From: Pseudofrankia inefficax | GTDB lineage: Bacteria > Actinomycetota > Actinomycetes > Frankiales > Frankiaceae | Assembly (NCBI RefSeq): GCF_000166135.1 | Contig: NC_014666.1 | Span: 8,122,001 to 8,186,000, forward strand | Direction: 5' to 3' | DNA length: 64,000 bases | Shown here: positions 16,391-25,465 of the stretch, piece after piece | Layout of the letters: every line of letters starts with the position of its first letter | Numbering within the stretch: position 1 is the stretch's first letter | Program-made: the position numbers and the translations under genes | The notes under the pieces: generated by a model | Databases searched by the model: none | Told to the model about the DNA's origin: nothing | Seen by the model: the letters and a program-made list of their open reading frames with translations, nothing else

Positions 16391-16777
16391 GGGTGACTCC
16401 TGGTGTTGGGGAACGAACCAACAGGTCGGGAACGCCAGCATGATCGACTACGCGCCCGGCATGGTGACTGTACTTATGCACAGAGACCTCGTCCATGGCC
16501 TGGAGCACCTGCATGGACACGTTCACTCTCCGCTTCCAAAGGCCCAGCGATACCCCAGGAAACCTCGACCCGGTTGCGGTAAGTAGGCCGTTGGCCAGCA
16601 CCGACTACCGAAAGACACCTGAGGTTCACGTCACGGAGAGGGAGCTTGCCGTATACGACCGACCGTGCTGTGATCGCGTCGCGAGTCGGCCCCTCGAACC
16701 GGGTCGACGCTTGGGGGGCCGGTGGCGCCTCGATAAACTGAGCTATCGCACAAGGCGAGTGAAGCGGGGGAACAGGC
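16391..16777. other. divergent promoter region, methyltransferase / XRE regulator
   Basis: No gene seen. It holds promoters for the minus-strand methyltransferase and the plus-strand XRE regulator. Bases 16600-16780 are mildly AT-enriched. No clear repeat stands out. Confidence 0.4.
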
Positions 16778-17641
16778 GTGGCCGTACCGGCGGGCGGCAG
16801 CCCGACCGTGCGTCGCATCCTCCTGGGTTCGCAGCTGCGGCGGCTGCGGGAGGACAAACACATCAGCCGCGAGGACGCCGGTTATCACATCCGCGCCTCC
16901 GAATCGAAGATCAGCAGGCTGGAGCTCGGCCGGGTCGGTTTCAAGGAACGTGACGTCAACGATCTGCTCGTCCTCTACGGCGTCACCGACGAGACCGAAC
17001 GCAACGCGCTGCTCGCGCTGGCCAGGGAGGCGAACCAGCAGGGCTGGTGGCAGTCGTACTCCGACGTTCTGCCGAGCTGGTTTCACCCGTACATCGGGCT
17101 GGAGGAGTCGGCCTCCCAGATCCGTACCTACGAGCTCCAGTTCATCCCCGGCCTGCTCCAGACCGAGGACTACGCCCGCGCGGTCATCACCCGGGGCGCC
17201 CTTGGCGCGCCCAAAGAAGTGATCGACAGCCGGGTGAACGTCCGGATGAACCGCCAGCAGGTGCTGGCCAGGGAAAACCCGCTCCGGCTCTGGGTGGTGC
17301 TCGACGAGGCGGCGCTGCGCCGGCCGATCGGCGGCGACCGGATCATGCACGCGCAGATCAACCACCTGCTCGAGTTGATCAGCAGCCCCTTCCTGACCCT
17401 CCAGGTGATGCCGTTCGCCTTCGGCGGTCACACCGCGGAAGGCGGCGCGTTCAGCATCCTGCGTTTCCCCGACCCCGAGATGGCGGACATCGTCTATCTC
17501 GAACAGCTTTTCGGCGCGGCCTACCTGGACAAACGCGAGGAGGTCGACCGCTACACGATCGCGATGGACCGCCTCTGCCTGGACAGCAGTACGCCGGACC
17601 GGACCGCCGACGTGCTCCGGAAGATTGACAGAAGCCTGTAA
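16778..17641 (+). CDS. XRE-family transcriptional regulator with DUF5753 domain
   Basis: A 287-aa regulator. The N-terminal helix-turn-helix is about residues 13-65 (QLRRLREDKHISREDAGYHI, then SESKISRLELGR). The rest is the DUF5753 domain with its usual YELQFIPGLLQTEDYARAV, LDEAALRRPIGG and LQVMPF. Start is GTG 16778. These regulators normally sit next to a small DUF397 gene; none is found between here and the FKBP gene 70 bp downstream. Ligand and targets are unknown. Confidence 0.88.
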   Translation: MAVPAGGSPTVRRILLGSQLRRLREDKHISREDAGYHIRASESKISRLELGRVGFKERDVNDLLVLYGVTDETERNALLALAREANQQGWWQSYSDVLPSWFHPYIGLEESASQIRTYELQFIPGLLQTEDYARAVITRGALGAPKEVIDSRVNVRMNRQQVLARENPLRLWVVLDEAALRRPIGGDRIMHAQINHLLELISSPFLTLQVMPFAFGGHTAEGGAFSILRFPDPEMADIVYLEQLFGAAYLDKREEVDRYTIAMDRLCLDSSTPDRTADVLRKIDRSL

Positions 17642-17710
17642 AGGACGCGGTCGTCCCGACTGGCGATGTCGCCACGGAGCCAGCGCCTGAGCGACCGTAG
17701 GGTGGGGACC

Positions 17711-18076
17711 ATGGAGAAGCCAAAGATCGACCTCGTGGACAAGACCCCGCCGAAGGACCTGGTCGTCCAGGACATCACCGAGGGCGACGGCGCCGAGGCC
17801 ACCGTCGGCCGCGCGGTGTCGGTCCACTATGTCGGCGTCGCCCTCAGCTCGGGCAAGGAGTTCGACGCCTCCTACGACCGCGGCAAGCCCTTCCGGTTTC
17901 AGCTCGGCGCCGGGCAGGTCATCGCCGGCTGGGACCAGGGCGTGCAGGGCATGAAGGTCGGCGGCCGCCGCCAGCTCGTCATTCCGCCGCACCTGGGCTA
18001 CGGCGTCCGGGGTGCCGGCCCGATCAAGCGGAACGAAACGCTGATTTTCGTCGTCGACCTCCTCGGCGTCGGCTGA
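17711..18076 (+). CDS. FKBP-type peptidyl-prolyl isomerase
   Basis: A 121-aa single FKBP domain. VSVHYVGVALSSGKEFDASYDRG, the FQLGAGQVIAGWDQGVQGM pocket and VIPPHLGYG are all present. It speeds cis-trans isomerisation of prolyl bonds. There is no signal peptide, so it is cytosolic. ATG 17711 is chosen because family members start just before this point. It is convergent with the SDR gene across a hairpin at 18078-18138. Confidence 0.92.
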   Translation: MEKPKIDLVDKTPPKDLVVQDITEGDGAEATVGRAVSVHYVGVALSSGKEFDASYDRGKPFRFQLGAGQVIAGWDQGVQGMKVGGRRQLVIPPHLGYGVRGAGPIKRNETLIFVVDLLGVG

Positions 18077-18077
18077 T

Positions 18078-18138
18078 CCCAGCCGACGGGCCCGGCAGTT
18101 GCCCCGGTCCCGCGCGAAAGCCACTCCCGTCGGCTGGG
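18078..18138. terminator. bidirectional hairpin between FKBP and SDR genes
   Basis: Perfect 13-bp arms CCCAGCCGACGGG (18078-18090) and its reverse complement (18126-18138) enclose a 35-nt loop. It sits directly after the FKBP stop, in a convergent gap. Confidence 0.6.
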
Positions 18139-18175
18139 TAAGCCGGCCCGGCCTACCGCGGCCGGCGCCCGCCGA

Positions 18176-18964
18176 TCAGGACTGCTCCACCTTGCGCGCC
18201 AGGTGCCGAATTCCGGCCAGCCACCGGTCGGGATCCGCCGCCTTCTGCGCGTAGTACCCGCCTACCTCGGGATGAGGCAGGATGAGGAACTTTTCCGCGG
18301 CGAGGCCGTCGATCACCGCCTCCGCGACGTCCTCGGCCGTGAGCAGCGTTCCCGACGCGGCGACGACCCGGGCCGCCGGGTGACCTTCCCGAAGGCCGTC
18401 GAGCAGCAGCGGCGTGGCCACTCCCAACGGGCAGACGGCGCTGACCCGAATTCCCCGGTCTCCGTAGGTCACGGCCAGCCATTCCGCAAAGGCTAGCGCC
18501 GCGTGCTTGGTGACGGCGTAGGGCGCGTCGCCGGGCGTCGTCAGCAGACCCGCGGCCGAGACCACGTTGAGCAGGTAACCGCTGCCCTGCGCCAGCATCG
18601 ACGGGACGACGGCGCGGGCCGCATGGACGTGCGCGAGCGTGTTGACCGCGAAGGTGTCCAGCCACGTCTTGGTGTCGACTTCCAGGCCGCCGCCGACAGT
18701 CACGCCGGCATTGGAGCAGAACAGGTCGATCCGGCCGTACTCGGCGAGAGTCTGCTCGACCAGGGCGGCGACGGCCGTCTCGTCGGCGACGTCCGTCCGG
18801 ACCGGCCGTCCACCGATCTCGGCCGCCACGCTCGCCGCCGCGTCCGCGTCCCGATCGCTGACCACGACGGCCGCCGCGCCGCCCGCCGTGAAACGCCGCG
18901 CCAGCGCGGCTCCGATCCCGCTGCCCGCACCGGTGACCACGATGACCGCACCGTTGACATCCAC
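18176..18964 (-). CDS. short-chain dehydrogenase/reductase
   Basis: A 262-aa Rossmann oxidoreductase. The cofactor loop is TGAGSGIG, with SDRDAD after beta-2 suggesting NAD. It has CSNAG (for NNAG) and the catalytic Ser with YAVTK. Start is GTG 18964 behind GGAGGAAC; the longer frame has no ribosome site. The substrate is unknown. It lies 161 bp downstream of a dinucleotide-binding reductase on the same strand, and the two could be one catabolic unit. Confidence 0.88.
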   Translation of the reverse strand: MDVNGAVIVVTGAGSGIGAALARRFTAGGAAAVVVSDRDADAAASVAAEIGGRPVRTDVADETAVAALVEQTLAEYGRIDLFCSNAGVTVGGGLEVDTKTWLDTFAVNTLAHVHAARAVVPSMLAQGSGYLLNVVSAAGLLTTPGDAPYAVTKHAALAFAEWLAVTYGDRGIRVSAVCPLGVATPLLLDGLREGHPAARVVAASGTLLTAEDVAEAVIDGLAAEKFLILPHPEVGGYYAQKAADPDRWLAGIRHLARKVEQS

Positions 18965-19125
18965 CTGGGTTCCTCCCCACGCCTCGGACCAGCACCTGAT
19001 CATGCACACATCAGGTCTGAGGGGCGCGATCCGCGGAGAGGACCGAAGGCCGTCGGCAGCGGTCCGCGCCGGCACCTGCTGGGGCCGGCGCGGCCCCCTG
19101 TGACGTCAGCCGCCGTCGACCAAGG

Positions 19126-20190
19126 TCAACGCTTCGTCGCGAAACGCGAGGCGACCGTCGGAAGGTCGGCATAGGTGACGATGCCCGGCCGGGCGGCGAC
19201 CACGGCGGGAATGGCGTTGACCACCGGCAAGGCGGTGAGCATCGATCCCATCACCGACGCGTCCTCCAGCGTGAACGTCTCCAGGTTCTCCGGCAGGACG
19301 TCCACCCGCAGGTGGATCTGCGGCGCGCCGAGCACTGTGATGAGGTGGCCGTTCGCGACCTCCCAGGCCGGCTCGAGATCCGCGACGACCGTCCAGCGGA
19401 TGTGCGCCTCCACCAGGTCGACGCCGGCGCTGGCGCCGATCCAGCGGGCGTCGATGCCCGCGACCGTGCCGCGCGTGACCGTCCGGCCCGGTACGTCGGC
19501 GTCGCTGGCCGCGTGGGCGAACTCGACCTCGCACCGGATGTCGTCGATCGCCAGGCCGAGCTGGGCGCCCATCGACTCCACGGAGTCGGCGAACGGGGCG
19601 GTCGCCTTCCGGATGTCATCGGCGTGGCCAGGGTCGCCGGCCGGCCGTCCCCAGCCCAGTTCGTCCTGGTTCGCGTCCGCGGCCCACAGCCCGATGTTGG
19701 TCGACTCGGTCACCCGCAGGTAGCTGACCTCACGGCAGATACCGGAGGCGACCGTCGCCAGATAGGCGACCCAGCCCGGATTGATGCCGCTGCCGAAGAG
19801 GCTGACCTTCCCCTCCTGGGCCGCCGCCTCCAGCGCCGCGCGCGCCTCGGGGCCGTACGCGTGGCCGGTGATGAAGCTGGCCGTCGAGGCGACGTTGATC
19901 CCGGCCCGCAGCAGCCGGGTGAGGTGGTCGACATCCGGGTGCAGCGGCATGTAGATGACGCAGTCCGGCTTTAAGGCGATGAGGGCGTCGATGTCGTCGG
20001 TAGCGGTGACGCCGAGGGTGCGCCCGACCTTGGCGAGCTCGCCGGCGTCCTGGCCAACCTTGTCCTTGCTGAAGGCGAACACGCCGACCAGTTCGAGGTC
20101 GGGGCGCTCGGCGATGGCCTTGACAGACTCACTGGCCACCTTTCCTGTCGTCCATTGCACGACCCGCAGGGGGTGGTCGGTGGTCGCCAT
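19126..20190 (-). CDS. NAD(P)-binding DapB-like reductase/dehydrogenase
   Basis: A 354-aa protein with an N-terminal dinucleotide fold (LRVVQWTTGKVASESVKAI, then LELVGVFAF) and a C-terminal domain like those annotated dihydrodipicolinate reductase-like or 2,4-diaminopentanoate dehydrogenase-like in actinobacteria. GSGINPGWVAYLATV is the conserved mid-protein segment. ATG 20190 is taken because GAGGAGG lies 5 nt upstream. It is unlikely to be true DapB, which is about 250 aa. The substrate is unknown; relatives in steroid- and terpenoid-degrading actinobacteria act on CoA or amine compounds. Confidence 0.75.
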   Translation of the reverse strand: MATTDHPLRVVQWTTGKVASESVKAIAERPDLELVGVFAFSKDKVGQDAGELAKVGRTLGVTATDDIDALIALKPDCVIYMPLHPDVDHLTRLLRAGINVASTASFITGHAYGPEARAALEAAAQEGKVSLFGSGINPGWVAYLATVASGICREVSYLRVTESTNIGLWAADANQDELGWGRPAGDPGHADDIRKATAPFADSVESMGAQLGLAIDDIRCEVEFAHAASDADVPGRTVTRGTVAGIDARWIGASAGVDLVEAHIRWTVVADLEPAWEVANGHLITVLGAPQIHLRVDVLPENLETFTLEDASVMGSMLTALPVVNAIPAVVAARPGIVTYADLPTVASRFATKR

Positions 20191-20439
20191 GGCGTCCTCC
20201 TCGGTAGCGGCGGTGACGATGAGCGCGCGGCGCTGGGGCGACCCGTGTTGGGCAGTCGCCAAAAGACGCCGCTCAGATGCTTAGCATGCGCGCGTCGGGG
20301 CCGGCAAGGCACGAGGTACGCGGCGACCGAGCAGCCTCCCGACGGCGCGAGCAGGACGCTCGCGCCGGCCGCCTCCCGCGCGGCCCGGGACCGCGTTCGG
20401 CCGAGCTCTTCCCGCGTTCTGGCTACCGACCGCCCGAAA

Positions 20440-21753
20440 TCACGGCCAGAGGGTGGGAGCGGACCGGCCCGACGCGACGGCGGTCCGGGCCAGGGTGTCG
20501 AGCTCGGCCAGCCAGAGGTTGGCCAGGGTCGCACCCCGGGGCACGTTGCGATCGATCGCGACGCCCAGCGACGCCGTCGGGCCGACACCGCCGAGGATCA
20601 CGAACATGCGCTGGCCCGGAACGGGAACCGGGACCGGGACCGCCTCTTTCACCGGCCTCCCCGCGATCGTCAACGGAGCGGGCATGACGCCCAGGTTCGA
20701 CGTCGAGACCGCCACTCTGCGGGGATCCATGCCCATCGCGACCGCGACCCGGCCATAGCGGGTGGGAACCCGCTCGAACCACCAACGCTCGCCGGCACCC
20801 GCGTCCGTGCCGCGCCGATACCGCGAGGTCTGCCGCCTGACCACCCCAAACCGTCGCGACGGCGAACCCGGGCCGCGGGGCAGCCCTACCCGGGTGCCCA
20901 CCACGAAGTTGCTCAGGTGGTTGCTTTCGTCCGGGCGCCGGGCGCTGACCGGCATGAGGATCTTCAGCCGACGTGCGCCGCCCACCGGCCGAGACCAGGC
21001 CTCGAAGGCGCCCGCGAGCGCGACCAGGAAGACATCGTTGACGGTCGCCCCATACGCCCGGCCGAGGGCCCGCAGTCTCTCGACACTGGTCGACGCCCAG
21101 TAAAGGTCGTGCTCCCCGGCCACCGGCCGGGCCAGTGCCTCAAGGCTGGCCGTCGGCGTCATCCAGCCCGCGAGCCGTCCACCGGCCAGCGCGAGCGATC
21201 GGGGGGTCACCCGCCCCTCGCGCAGCCAGCCGTCGGAGTCGACCGCGGTCTCCGCGCCGAAAAGGGCGGTCAGCACCCGGTGCAGCGCGGTCCCGTCCAG
21301 CCAGACGTGGCTCGCCCGGAACAGGACGTAGAACTCCGCCGCGCCCGGAGCGTGCAACAGGCACAGCTCCCAGGGCGGGGCGTCCAACGGGATCTGCGTC
21401 TGGCAGCGCCGCGCGACGAGAGCCCGCACGTCCGCCTCGTCCGTGCCGGCCGGCAGGCGATGTTCCCGCACATGGGTGATCACGTCGAACCACGGGTCCG
21501 GCGCCCAGTCGGGCCAGGTGGCCTGGCCCGCGCCGTGCGTCACCCGATGGGCGAGGAGCGGAAAGAGGGCCGCCCTTTCCAGGACGGCTTCCCGCAACGC
21601 GCCGACCGAGCACCTGCCCTCGGCCCGCAGGAGATAGGCGACGCTCAGCGGTGTGGCGCGGTTTTCCCGCTGATATCCCAGCAGTGCCCGGTCCATCCTG
21701 CTCAGCGGGCGCGGGCTCGCGTCGGCGGCCCGAGGGCACATATATACCACCAC
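20440..21753 (-). CDS. WS/DGAT-family O-acyltransferase
   Basis: A 437-aa wax ester synthase/diacylglycerol acyltransferase-like protein, which would transfer an acyl group from acyl-CoA to an alcohol or diacylglycerol. The N-terminus LSRMDRALLGYQRE is family-typical, as are NDVFLVALAGAFEAW and the C-terminal STSNLG and GVAIDRN. The active-site motif HHxxxDG reads SHVWLDG at residues 148-154: the second (catalytic) His149 and D153-G154 remain but the first His is Ser. Activity may be kept or changed. GTG 21753 is the start, with AGGA 5 nt ahead. It stands alone on its strand. Confidence 0.85.
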   Translation of the reverse strand: MVVYMCPRAADASPRPLSRMDRALLGYQRENRATPLSVAYLLRAEGRCSVGALREAVLERAALFPLLAHRVTHGAGQATWPDWAPDPWFDVITHVREHRLPAGTDEADVRALVARRCQTQIPLDAPPWELCLLHAPGAAEFYVLFRASHVWLDGTALHRVLTALFGAETAVDSDGWLREGRVTPRSLALAGGRLAGWMTPTASLEALARPVAGEHDLYWASTSVERLRALGRAYGATVNDVFLVALAGAFEAWSRPVGGARRLKILMPVSARRPDESNHLSNFVVGTRVGLPRGPGSPSRRFGVVRRQTSRYRRGTDAGAGERWWFERVPTRYGRVAVAMGMDPRRVAVSTSNLGVMPAPLTIAGRPVKEAVPVPVPVPGQRMFVILGGVGPTASLGVAIDRNVPRGATLANLWLAELDTLARTAVASGRSAPTLWP

Positions 21754-22058
21754 ATTCCTGGGCTGCGGGACCGGTCGCGCAACGGCCGGAATCTCCGCTT
21801 CAGAAGGCGGTCACGGCGCCCTGTCAATGGGTCACCGAATGCGGGGTGACTCTAGCCCGAAGCCGATCGGCCTCGCTGGAAAAGTCCGTTCCGGGCCCCG
21901 GGGACGGCGCTTCCCCGAGAATCCGCACCGGCCCGGCTATCGGGCCGTCGGGTTCCATAGTCCGACGCGGCGCCCGTAGGAAGAATGCCGTAGCCGCCGC
22001 CTGCGCCCCGCCTCGTGCCGGCGGGCCGTAGGCCGCGCTTCCCGGCCGAGACCGCGAG
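21754..22058. other. intergenic region upstream of WS/DGAT gene
   Basis: About 300 bp with no supported gene. It contains the WS/DGAT promoter side and the 3' end of the demethylase operon. No obvious terminator or repeat. Confidence 0.35.
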
Positions 22059-23087
22059 TCAGCCGGGGCCGGCGGAGCCGGCGCCGGGGCCGGGGCCGGC
22101 CGTGATCGGCCTGGACCGCAGCCAGCGGACGGCCCGGTCCCGCAATGGCAGGATTCCCTTGTAGTCGGCGATGTCGGTCGGCAGCTCGGCGAGCACGCTC
22201 GCGGTGCGCCGCCGCCAGTCCTCGATGCTGACGAGCTGGTCGAACGGGAGCTGATAGGTGCGGATGAGAAAGAGAACCGCGCCGGAGTCGGGCAGCCGGA
22301 GCAGGTGCTGCACCTCGACCCTCAGGTGGAGCAGCCGGCCGAATGTGTCGTCGTCCGCCTGGGCGGCCGCGTTTCGGTCCGGCGCCCATTCGGGGTAGCG
22401 CTCCAGCGACAGGTCGAGCCGGCGGCCGAAGCTCGTGGACCAGTTGGTGCGCCGGTAGGCCTGGTGTGGCTGAAGCCGGCGGATGAACTCCTGCGCCCGG
22501 GTGACGACGCCCTCGTCGTGAACACGCGGGACGGGGCCGTGAATTTCGTGAAAGCTCATGCCGAGGTCGAAGCCGAAACTCCAGGCCGCCGCGAACGTCA
22601 CCACGCCGGCCTCGATCCAGAGCTGGCCGGCCCGTTCGTCGAGAAGGACCAGATCCTCCTGGACCTGCTGCGCCATCCAGCGCAGCGGCTCGCCGTCCAG
22701 GCACGCGTCGTCGCCATATCCGAAATCCGCCGTGATATCGCGGAGACGGTTCTCCCAGTGCCAGGTCTCTGGCCCAGTCCGGGTCAGCCGCAGGTTTTCC
22801 GGATAGCTGGCCGAGAGCTCCCGCATCAGGGTGAGTGCCGCGTCCCAGGCCGCGGGCCGCATGTGCCCGGGGACCGCGTACCTGCTCGGGTCAGCGGCCA
22901 GGATGTCCTCGCGTTCGGCGAGGTCCCGGTGGTAGTCGCCGTCGATGTCGACGATCGCCGCTCCCCAGGAGCCCGCCGCCGTCCGTACCGGCACCCGAGC
23001 CGGCTCGACGTTGGTCGCATAGCGGAACTGGTCGGCGGCGAACGGGAACGGGAAGCCACGCAGTCGCGCCGTCTCAGTAGCGGACAT
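22059..23087 (-). CDS. heme-dependent oxidative N-demethylase-like subunit (DUF3445)
   Basis: A 342-aa DUF3445 protein. FPFPFAADQFRYATN at the start, WHWENRLRDI, LDLGMSFHEIHGPVPR and RRTNWSTSF are family hallmarks, as is the terminal LPFDQLVSIEDWRRR. Characterised relatives bind heme and oxidatively demethylate dimethylamine or N-methyl compounds, taking electrons from a flavin/iron-sulfur reductase. Here such a reductase gene overlaps the start by 1 nt (TGATG at 23087), and a DmmA-like gene overlaps that reductase. The substrate is probably a secondary methylamine, by operon analogy. A 22059-24056 frame exists, but its first half is only antisense noise. Confidence 0.85.
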   Translation of the reverse strand: MSATETARLRGFPFPFAADQFRYATNVEPARVPVRTAAGSWGAAIVDIDGDYHRDLAEREDILAADPSRYAVPGHMRPAAWDAALTLMRELSASYPENLRLTRTGPETWHWENRLRDITADFGYGDDACLDGEPLRWMAQQVQEDLVLLDERAGQLWIEAGVVTFAAAWSFGFDLGMSFHEIHGPVPRVHDEGVVTRAQEFIRRLQPHQAYRRTNWSTSFGRRLDLSLERYPEWAPDRNAAAQADDDTFGRLLHLRVEVQHLLRLPDSGAVLFLIRTYQLPFDQLVSIEDWRRRTASVLAELPTDIADYKGILPLRDRAVRWLRSRPITAGPGPGAGSAGPG

Positions 23088-24049
23088 CAGAGCGGAACCT
23101 CCAAGCGCGGGCCACTCGCCCGGGAGACGCACGGCATCAGGCAGTCGGCGGCGGCCTTCTCGGCCACGGTGAGAAACAGGTCGCGATGCAGCGGCGGTCC
23201 GCCGGTGACGGGGGTTCGGCACTCGCCGCAGACGCCGTGCCGGCAGCGGTTCGGAATCGCGATTCCGGCGGCTTCGAGGGCCTCCAACAGACTGGTACCG
23301 CTCGGCACCCGGACGGTCCGCCCGCTGCGGGTGAGAACGACCTCGAAGGGCTCGCCAGGGTCGGTCGTGCCGACACCGAAGTGTTCGACGTGGATTCGGG
23401 ACCCGGGCCAGCCGAACCGGCGCGCCGAGCCGACGACCCGGTCGATCAGCGGACCTGGACCGCAGACGTACAGGTGCGTGCCCAGAGGCTGGTCCACCAG
23501 GGCCTCTTCGAGGCGGGCGGCGAACGTGGCGCGGTCGGTGAAGATGCCGGCGCGGCCGTCGGTGAGGCCGTGGACGTCGTCCAGGTGGGCGCCACGCCCG
23601 GCCCGGTGGACGTACAGGACGCGGCGGTCCTGGCCGCGGCGAGCGGCTGCGCGCAGGTGAGAGACGATCGGCGTCACCCCGATGCCCCCGGCGACGAGCA
23701 GGTGCCGGCTGGCCCGGGCGATCGGCGGGAACCCGCTGCGTGGCGGCCGGGCCGTCATCCGGCTGCCCAGTTCCAGGTGCGTGTGCAGCCAGCGCGAGCC
23801 ACCGTTGCCGCCCTCGACGCGAAGCACGGAGATCTCGTACACGGTCGGCGCGAACCCGGCGGACGTCAGGCTGTAAGCGTTGGTCCGGCGACCACCATCC
23901 TCGCCGCCGCAGTCCACGATCAGGTGGCTTCCGGGTACGAAGGCGGGTAGCTCCCGACCGTCGGCCGCCGCGAGCCTGAAGCTGCGCACCCCGGGAACGG
24001 GCTCGGCGATACCGACGACCACGAGATCCAGGGTCGCTTCGCCGGCCAT
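23087..24049 (-). CDS. PDR/VanB-family oxidoreductase
   Basis: A 320-aa reductase. The flavin segment is TNAYSLTSA (residues 56-64), the NAD(P) loop LLVAGGIGVTPIVSHL (117-132) and CGPGPLI (196-202). The C-terminal 2Fe-2S ligands are C269, C274, C277 and C307 (CRHGVCGEC then MPCVSR). It transfers electrons from NAD(P)H to the partner oxygenase. It is the middle gene of a three-gene operon in which each stop overlaps the next start as TGATG, so the three products are made in step. This fits the reductase subunit of dimethylamine monooxygenase/oxidative N-demethylase. Confidence 0.88.
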   Translation of the reverse strand: MAGEATLDLVVVGIAEPVPGVRSFRLAAADGRELPAFVPGSHLIVDCGGEDGGRRTNAYSLTSAGFAPTVYEISVLRVEGGNGGSRWLHTHLELGSRMTARPPRSGFPPIARASRHLLVAGGIGVTPIVSHLRAAARRGQDRRVLYVHRAGRGAHLDDVHGLTDGRAGIFTDRATFAARLEEALVDQPLGTHLYVCGPGPLIDRVVGSARRFGWPGSRIHVEHFGVGTTDPGEPFEVVLTRSGRTVRVPSGTSLLEALEAAGIAIPNRCRHGVCGECRTPVTGGPPLHRDLFLTVAEKAAADCLMPCVSRASGPRLEVPL

Positions 24050-24615
24050 CAGGCACTTCCTCCCGCGTCGGCCTGGAAGCCCAGAAAGCTGCCCAGCCGA
24101 CGGGAGACGTGCTCGAAGACCAACAGTGGGCGCCCGCAGCCCGCGCAGGCGATGGTGTCCCCGATCTCGGCCTCTACCTCGGTCGCACGGCCGCAATGGA
24201 CGCAGGCGACGTCGATTGGGCCGTTCCCGACGGGTACGACGACCAGCTCGTCGTCCGCCAGGCCGGCCGCGAGCGCGGTGGCCCGCAGCGTCAGACAGGC
24301 GCCGACCGGTCCGGAGACCCAGACGCGCACGCCGACTCGTGCCCGCGCCAACGCCACCGCGAGCAAAGCCCGCGCGGCGCTGCCGTCCGGCGCGCGCAGG
24401 ACCCGCACCGCGGCGCGGCCCGCGCCGAGCTCGGCCGCCCAGCGCGCCAGGACCGGCGCAGACTCCGAGCCGACGCCGACCAGGAGATGAGCGGCGCCGT
24501 CGGCACCGGTAGCGGACGTCGCGCGGGACGGGACAACCCCCCGCGCCCACGGCGGCAGGCTGGTGTGGACCAGCTCCGCCGGGTCGACCCGCGGGCGGGC
24601 ACCGCCGTCCTCCAC
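24049..24615 (-). CDS. dimethylamine monooxygenase DmmA-like subunit
   Basis: A 188-aa protein. The C-terminal 55 residues form a zinc-ribbon-like unit (C138-x2-C141 and C157-x2-C160) ending FEHVSRRLGSFLGFQADA, which I recognise from the DmmA-like C-terminal domain of dimethylamine monooxygenases. The N-terminal part (HLLVGVGSESAPVLARWAAEL) resembles a small nucleotide- or flavin-binding fold. It is first in the operon with the reductase and DUF3445 genes. The glutamine-amidotransferase-like fourth subunit (DmmD) and gmaS are not nearby. Subunit naming in the literature varies, so the role is given by homology only. Confidence 0.72.
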   Translation of the reverse strand: MEDGGARPRVDPAELVHTSLPPWARGVVPSRATSATGADGAAHLLVGVGSESAPVLARWAAELGAGRAAVRVLRAPDGSAARALLAVALARARVGVRVWVSGPVGACLTLRATALAAGLADDELVVVPVGNGPIDVACVHCGRATEVEAEIGDTIACAGCGRPLLVFEHVSRRLGSFLGFQADAGGSA

Positions 24616-24633
24616 CCTCGCCGCCCCTGGTCG

Positions 24634-25293
24634 TCAGCCGGGCCGGCGGACCAGCAGGCCGTTCAGGAAAAGCTCGATCGCGTGCTGAAGATGTTGTTCC
24701 TCGACCTCTGGCGTCCGGTAGATGCCGTAGGCGGCCAGCCAGGCCGGCATCGCGCCGACCATCGCGAAGAACTGCTCGGCCGCGATTTCCACGTCCTTGA
24801 CGATGATGGTGCCCTCGCCCTCGTGCCGGCGGAGCAGATCGATGATGACCTGAATCCGCGGCGACCAGGTGACAGCCTGCGAGCTCAGCGCGAAGTCGGG
24901 GAAACGCGCCGCCTCGGCGATCGCGATCCGGCTCATCCGGACGATGTCCGGGTCGACGGACCGGGCGAGGATCGCGCGGGCGATCACGGTGAGGCTTTCG
25001 GCCAGGCCGTCGGGCAGTTCCTCCGCGACGCGTTCGTTGCGTTCCTGCCGGGTCAGCGCCCAGGAGCTGACGGCGATGAAGAGCGCTCGCTTGTCCGGGT
25101 AACGGGCGTACAGGGTGCCCTTGGTGACGCCGGCGGCCTGGGCCACGGCCTCCATGGTCGTGCCGTCGTAGCCGTTCTCGAGAAAGGCGTCGAACGCCGC
25201 GCGGCGTATGCGGTCGGTCAGCCGCGCCGCCTGGGTCGGTGTTGGTCGTCCGGACCGGGAACGTTCCACGCTCACCTGGACAACACCATCCAT
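24634..25293 (-). CDS. TetR-family transcriptional regulator
   Basis: A 219-aa regulator with the TetR helix-turn-helix: RIRRAAFDAFLENGYDGTTM, then VAQAAGVTKGTLYARYPDKRALF, about residues 30-75. The C-terminal part (residues 90 on) is the ligand domain. It lies 18 bp upstream of the dmmA-like gene on the same strand and divergent from the Rieske gene, so it may govern either or both. The start is uncertain: ATG 25293 is used, but the frame is open to 25431, close to the CGTACG operator. Ligand unknown. Confidence 0.85.
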   Translation of the reverse strand: MDGVVQVSVERSRSGRPTPTQAARLTDRIRRAAFDAFLENGYDGTTMEAVAQAAGVTKGTLYARYPDKRALFIAVSSWALTRQERNERVAEELPDGLAESLTVIARAILARSVDPDIVRMSRIAIAEAARFPDFALSSQAVTWSPRIQVIIDLLRRHEGEGTIIVKDVEIAAEQFFAMVGAMPAWLAAYGIYRTPEVEEQHLQHAIELFLNGLLVRRPG

Positions 25294-25436
25294 CAAGTAT
25301 GCGGCCCCGGCGGCGGCAGCCACCGAGGCGAGCGTGCCCGTCGACCTCCGCCGCGGTCGGGCCGGCCGGGCCGCCGCGCCGTCCGGGAGCGGTCTGGCCA
25401 GGACCGCCGGGCCCTGCGGTCCTGGTCCCACCCCCG

Positions 25437-25465
25437 TTGACCCAAACCGTACGACACCGTACGGT
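25437..25465 (+). promoter_or_regulatory. sigma-A-type promoter of the Rieske-SDR operon
   Basis: TTGACC (-35, 25437-25442), a 17-bp spacer, and TACGGT (-10, 25460-25465). It lies about 117 nt before the Rieske start codon, with the -10 inside the symmetric operator. Confidence 0.6.

Noticed and set aside
22059..24056. A single 665-aa fusion of reductase antisense and DUF3445
   Set aside because: The first 320 codons are an out-of-frame reading of the PDR reductase gene; the real DUF3445 start is 23087.
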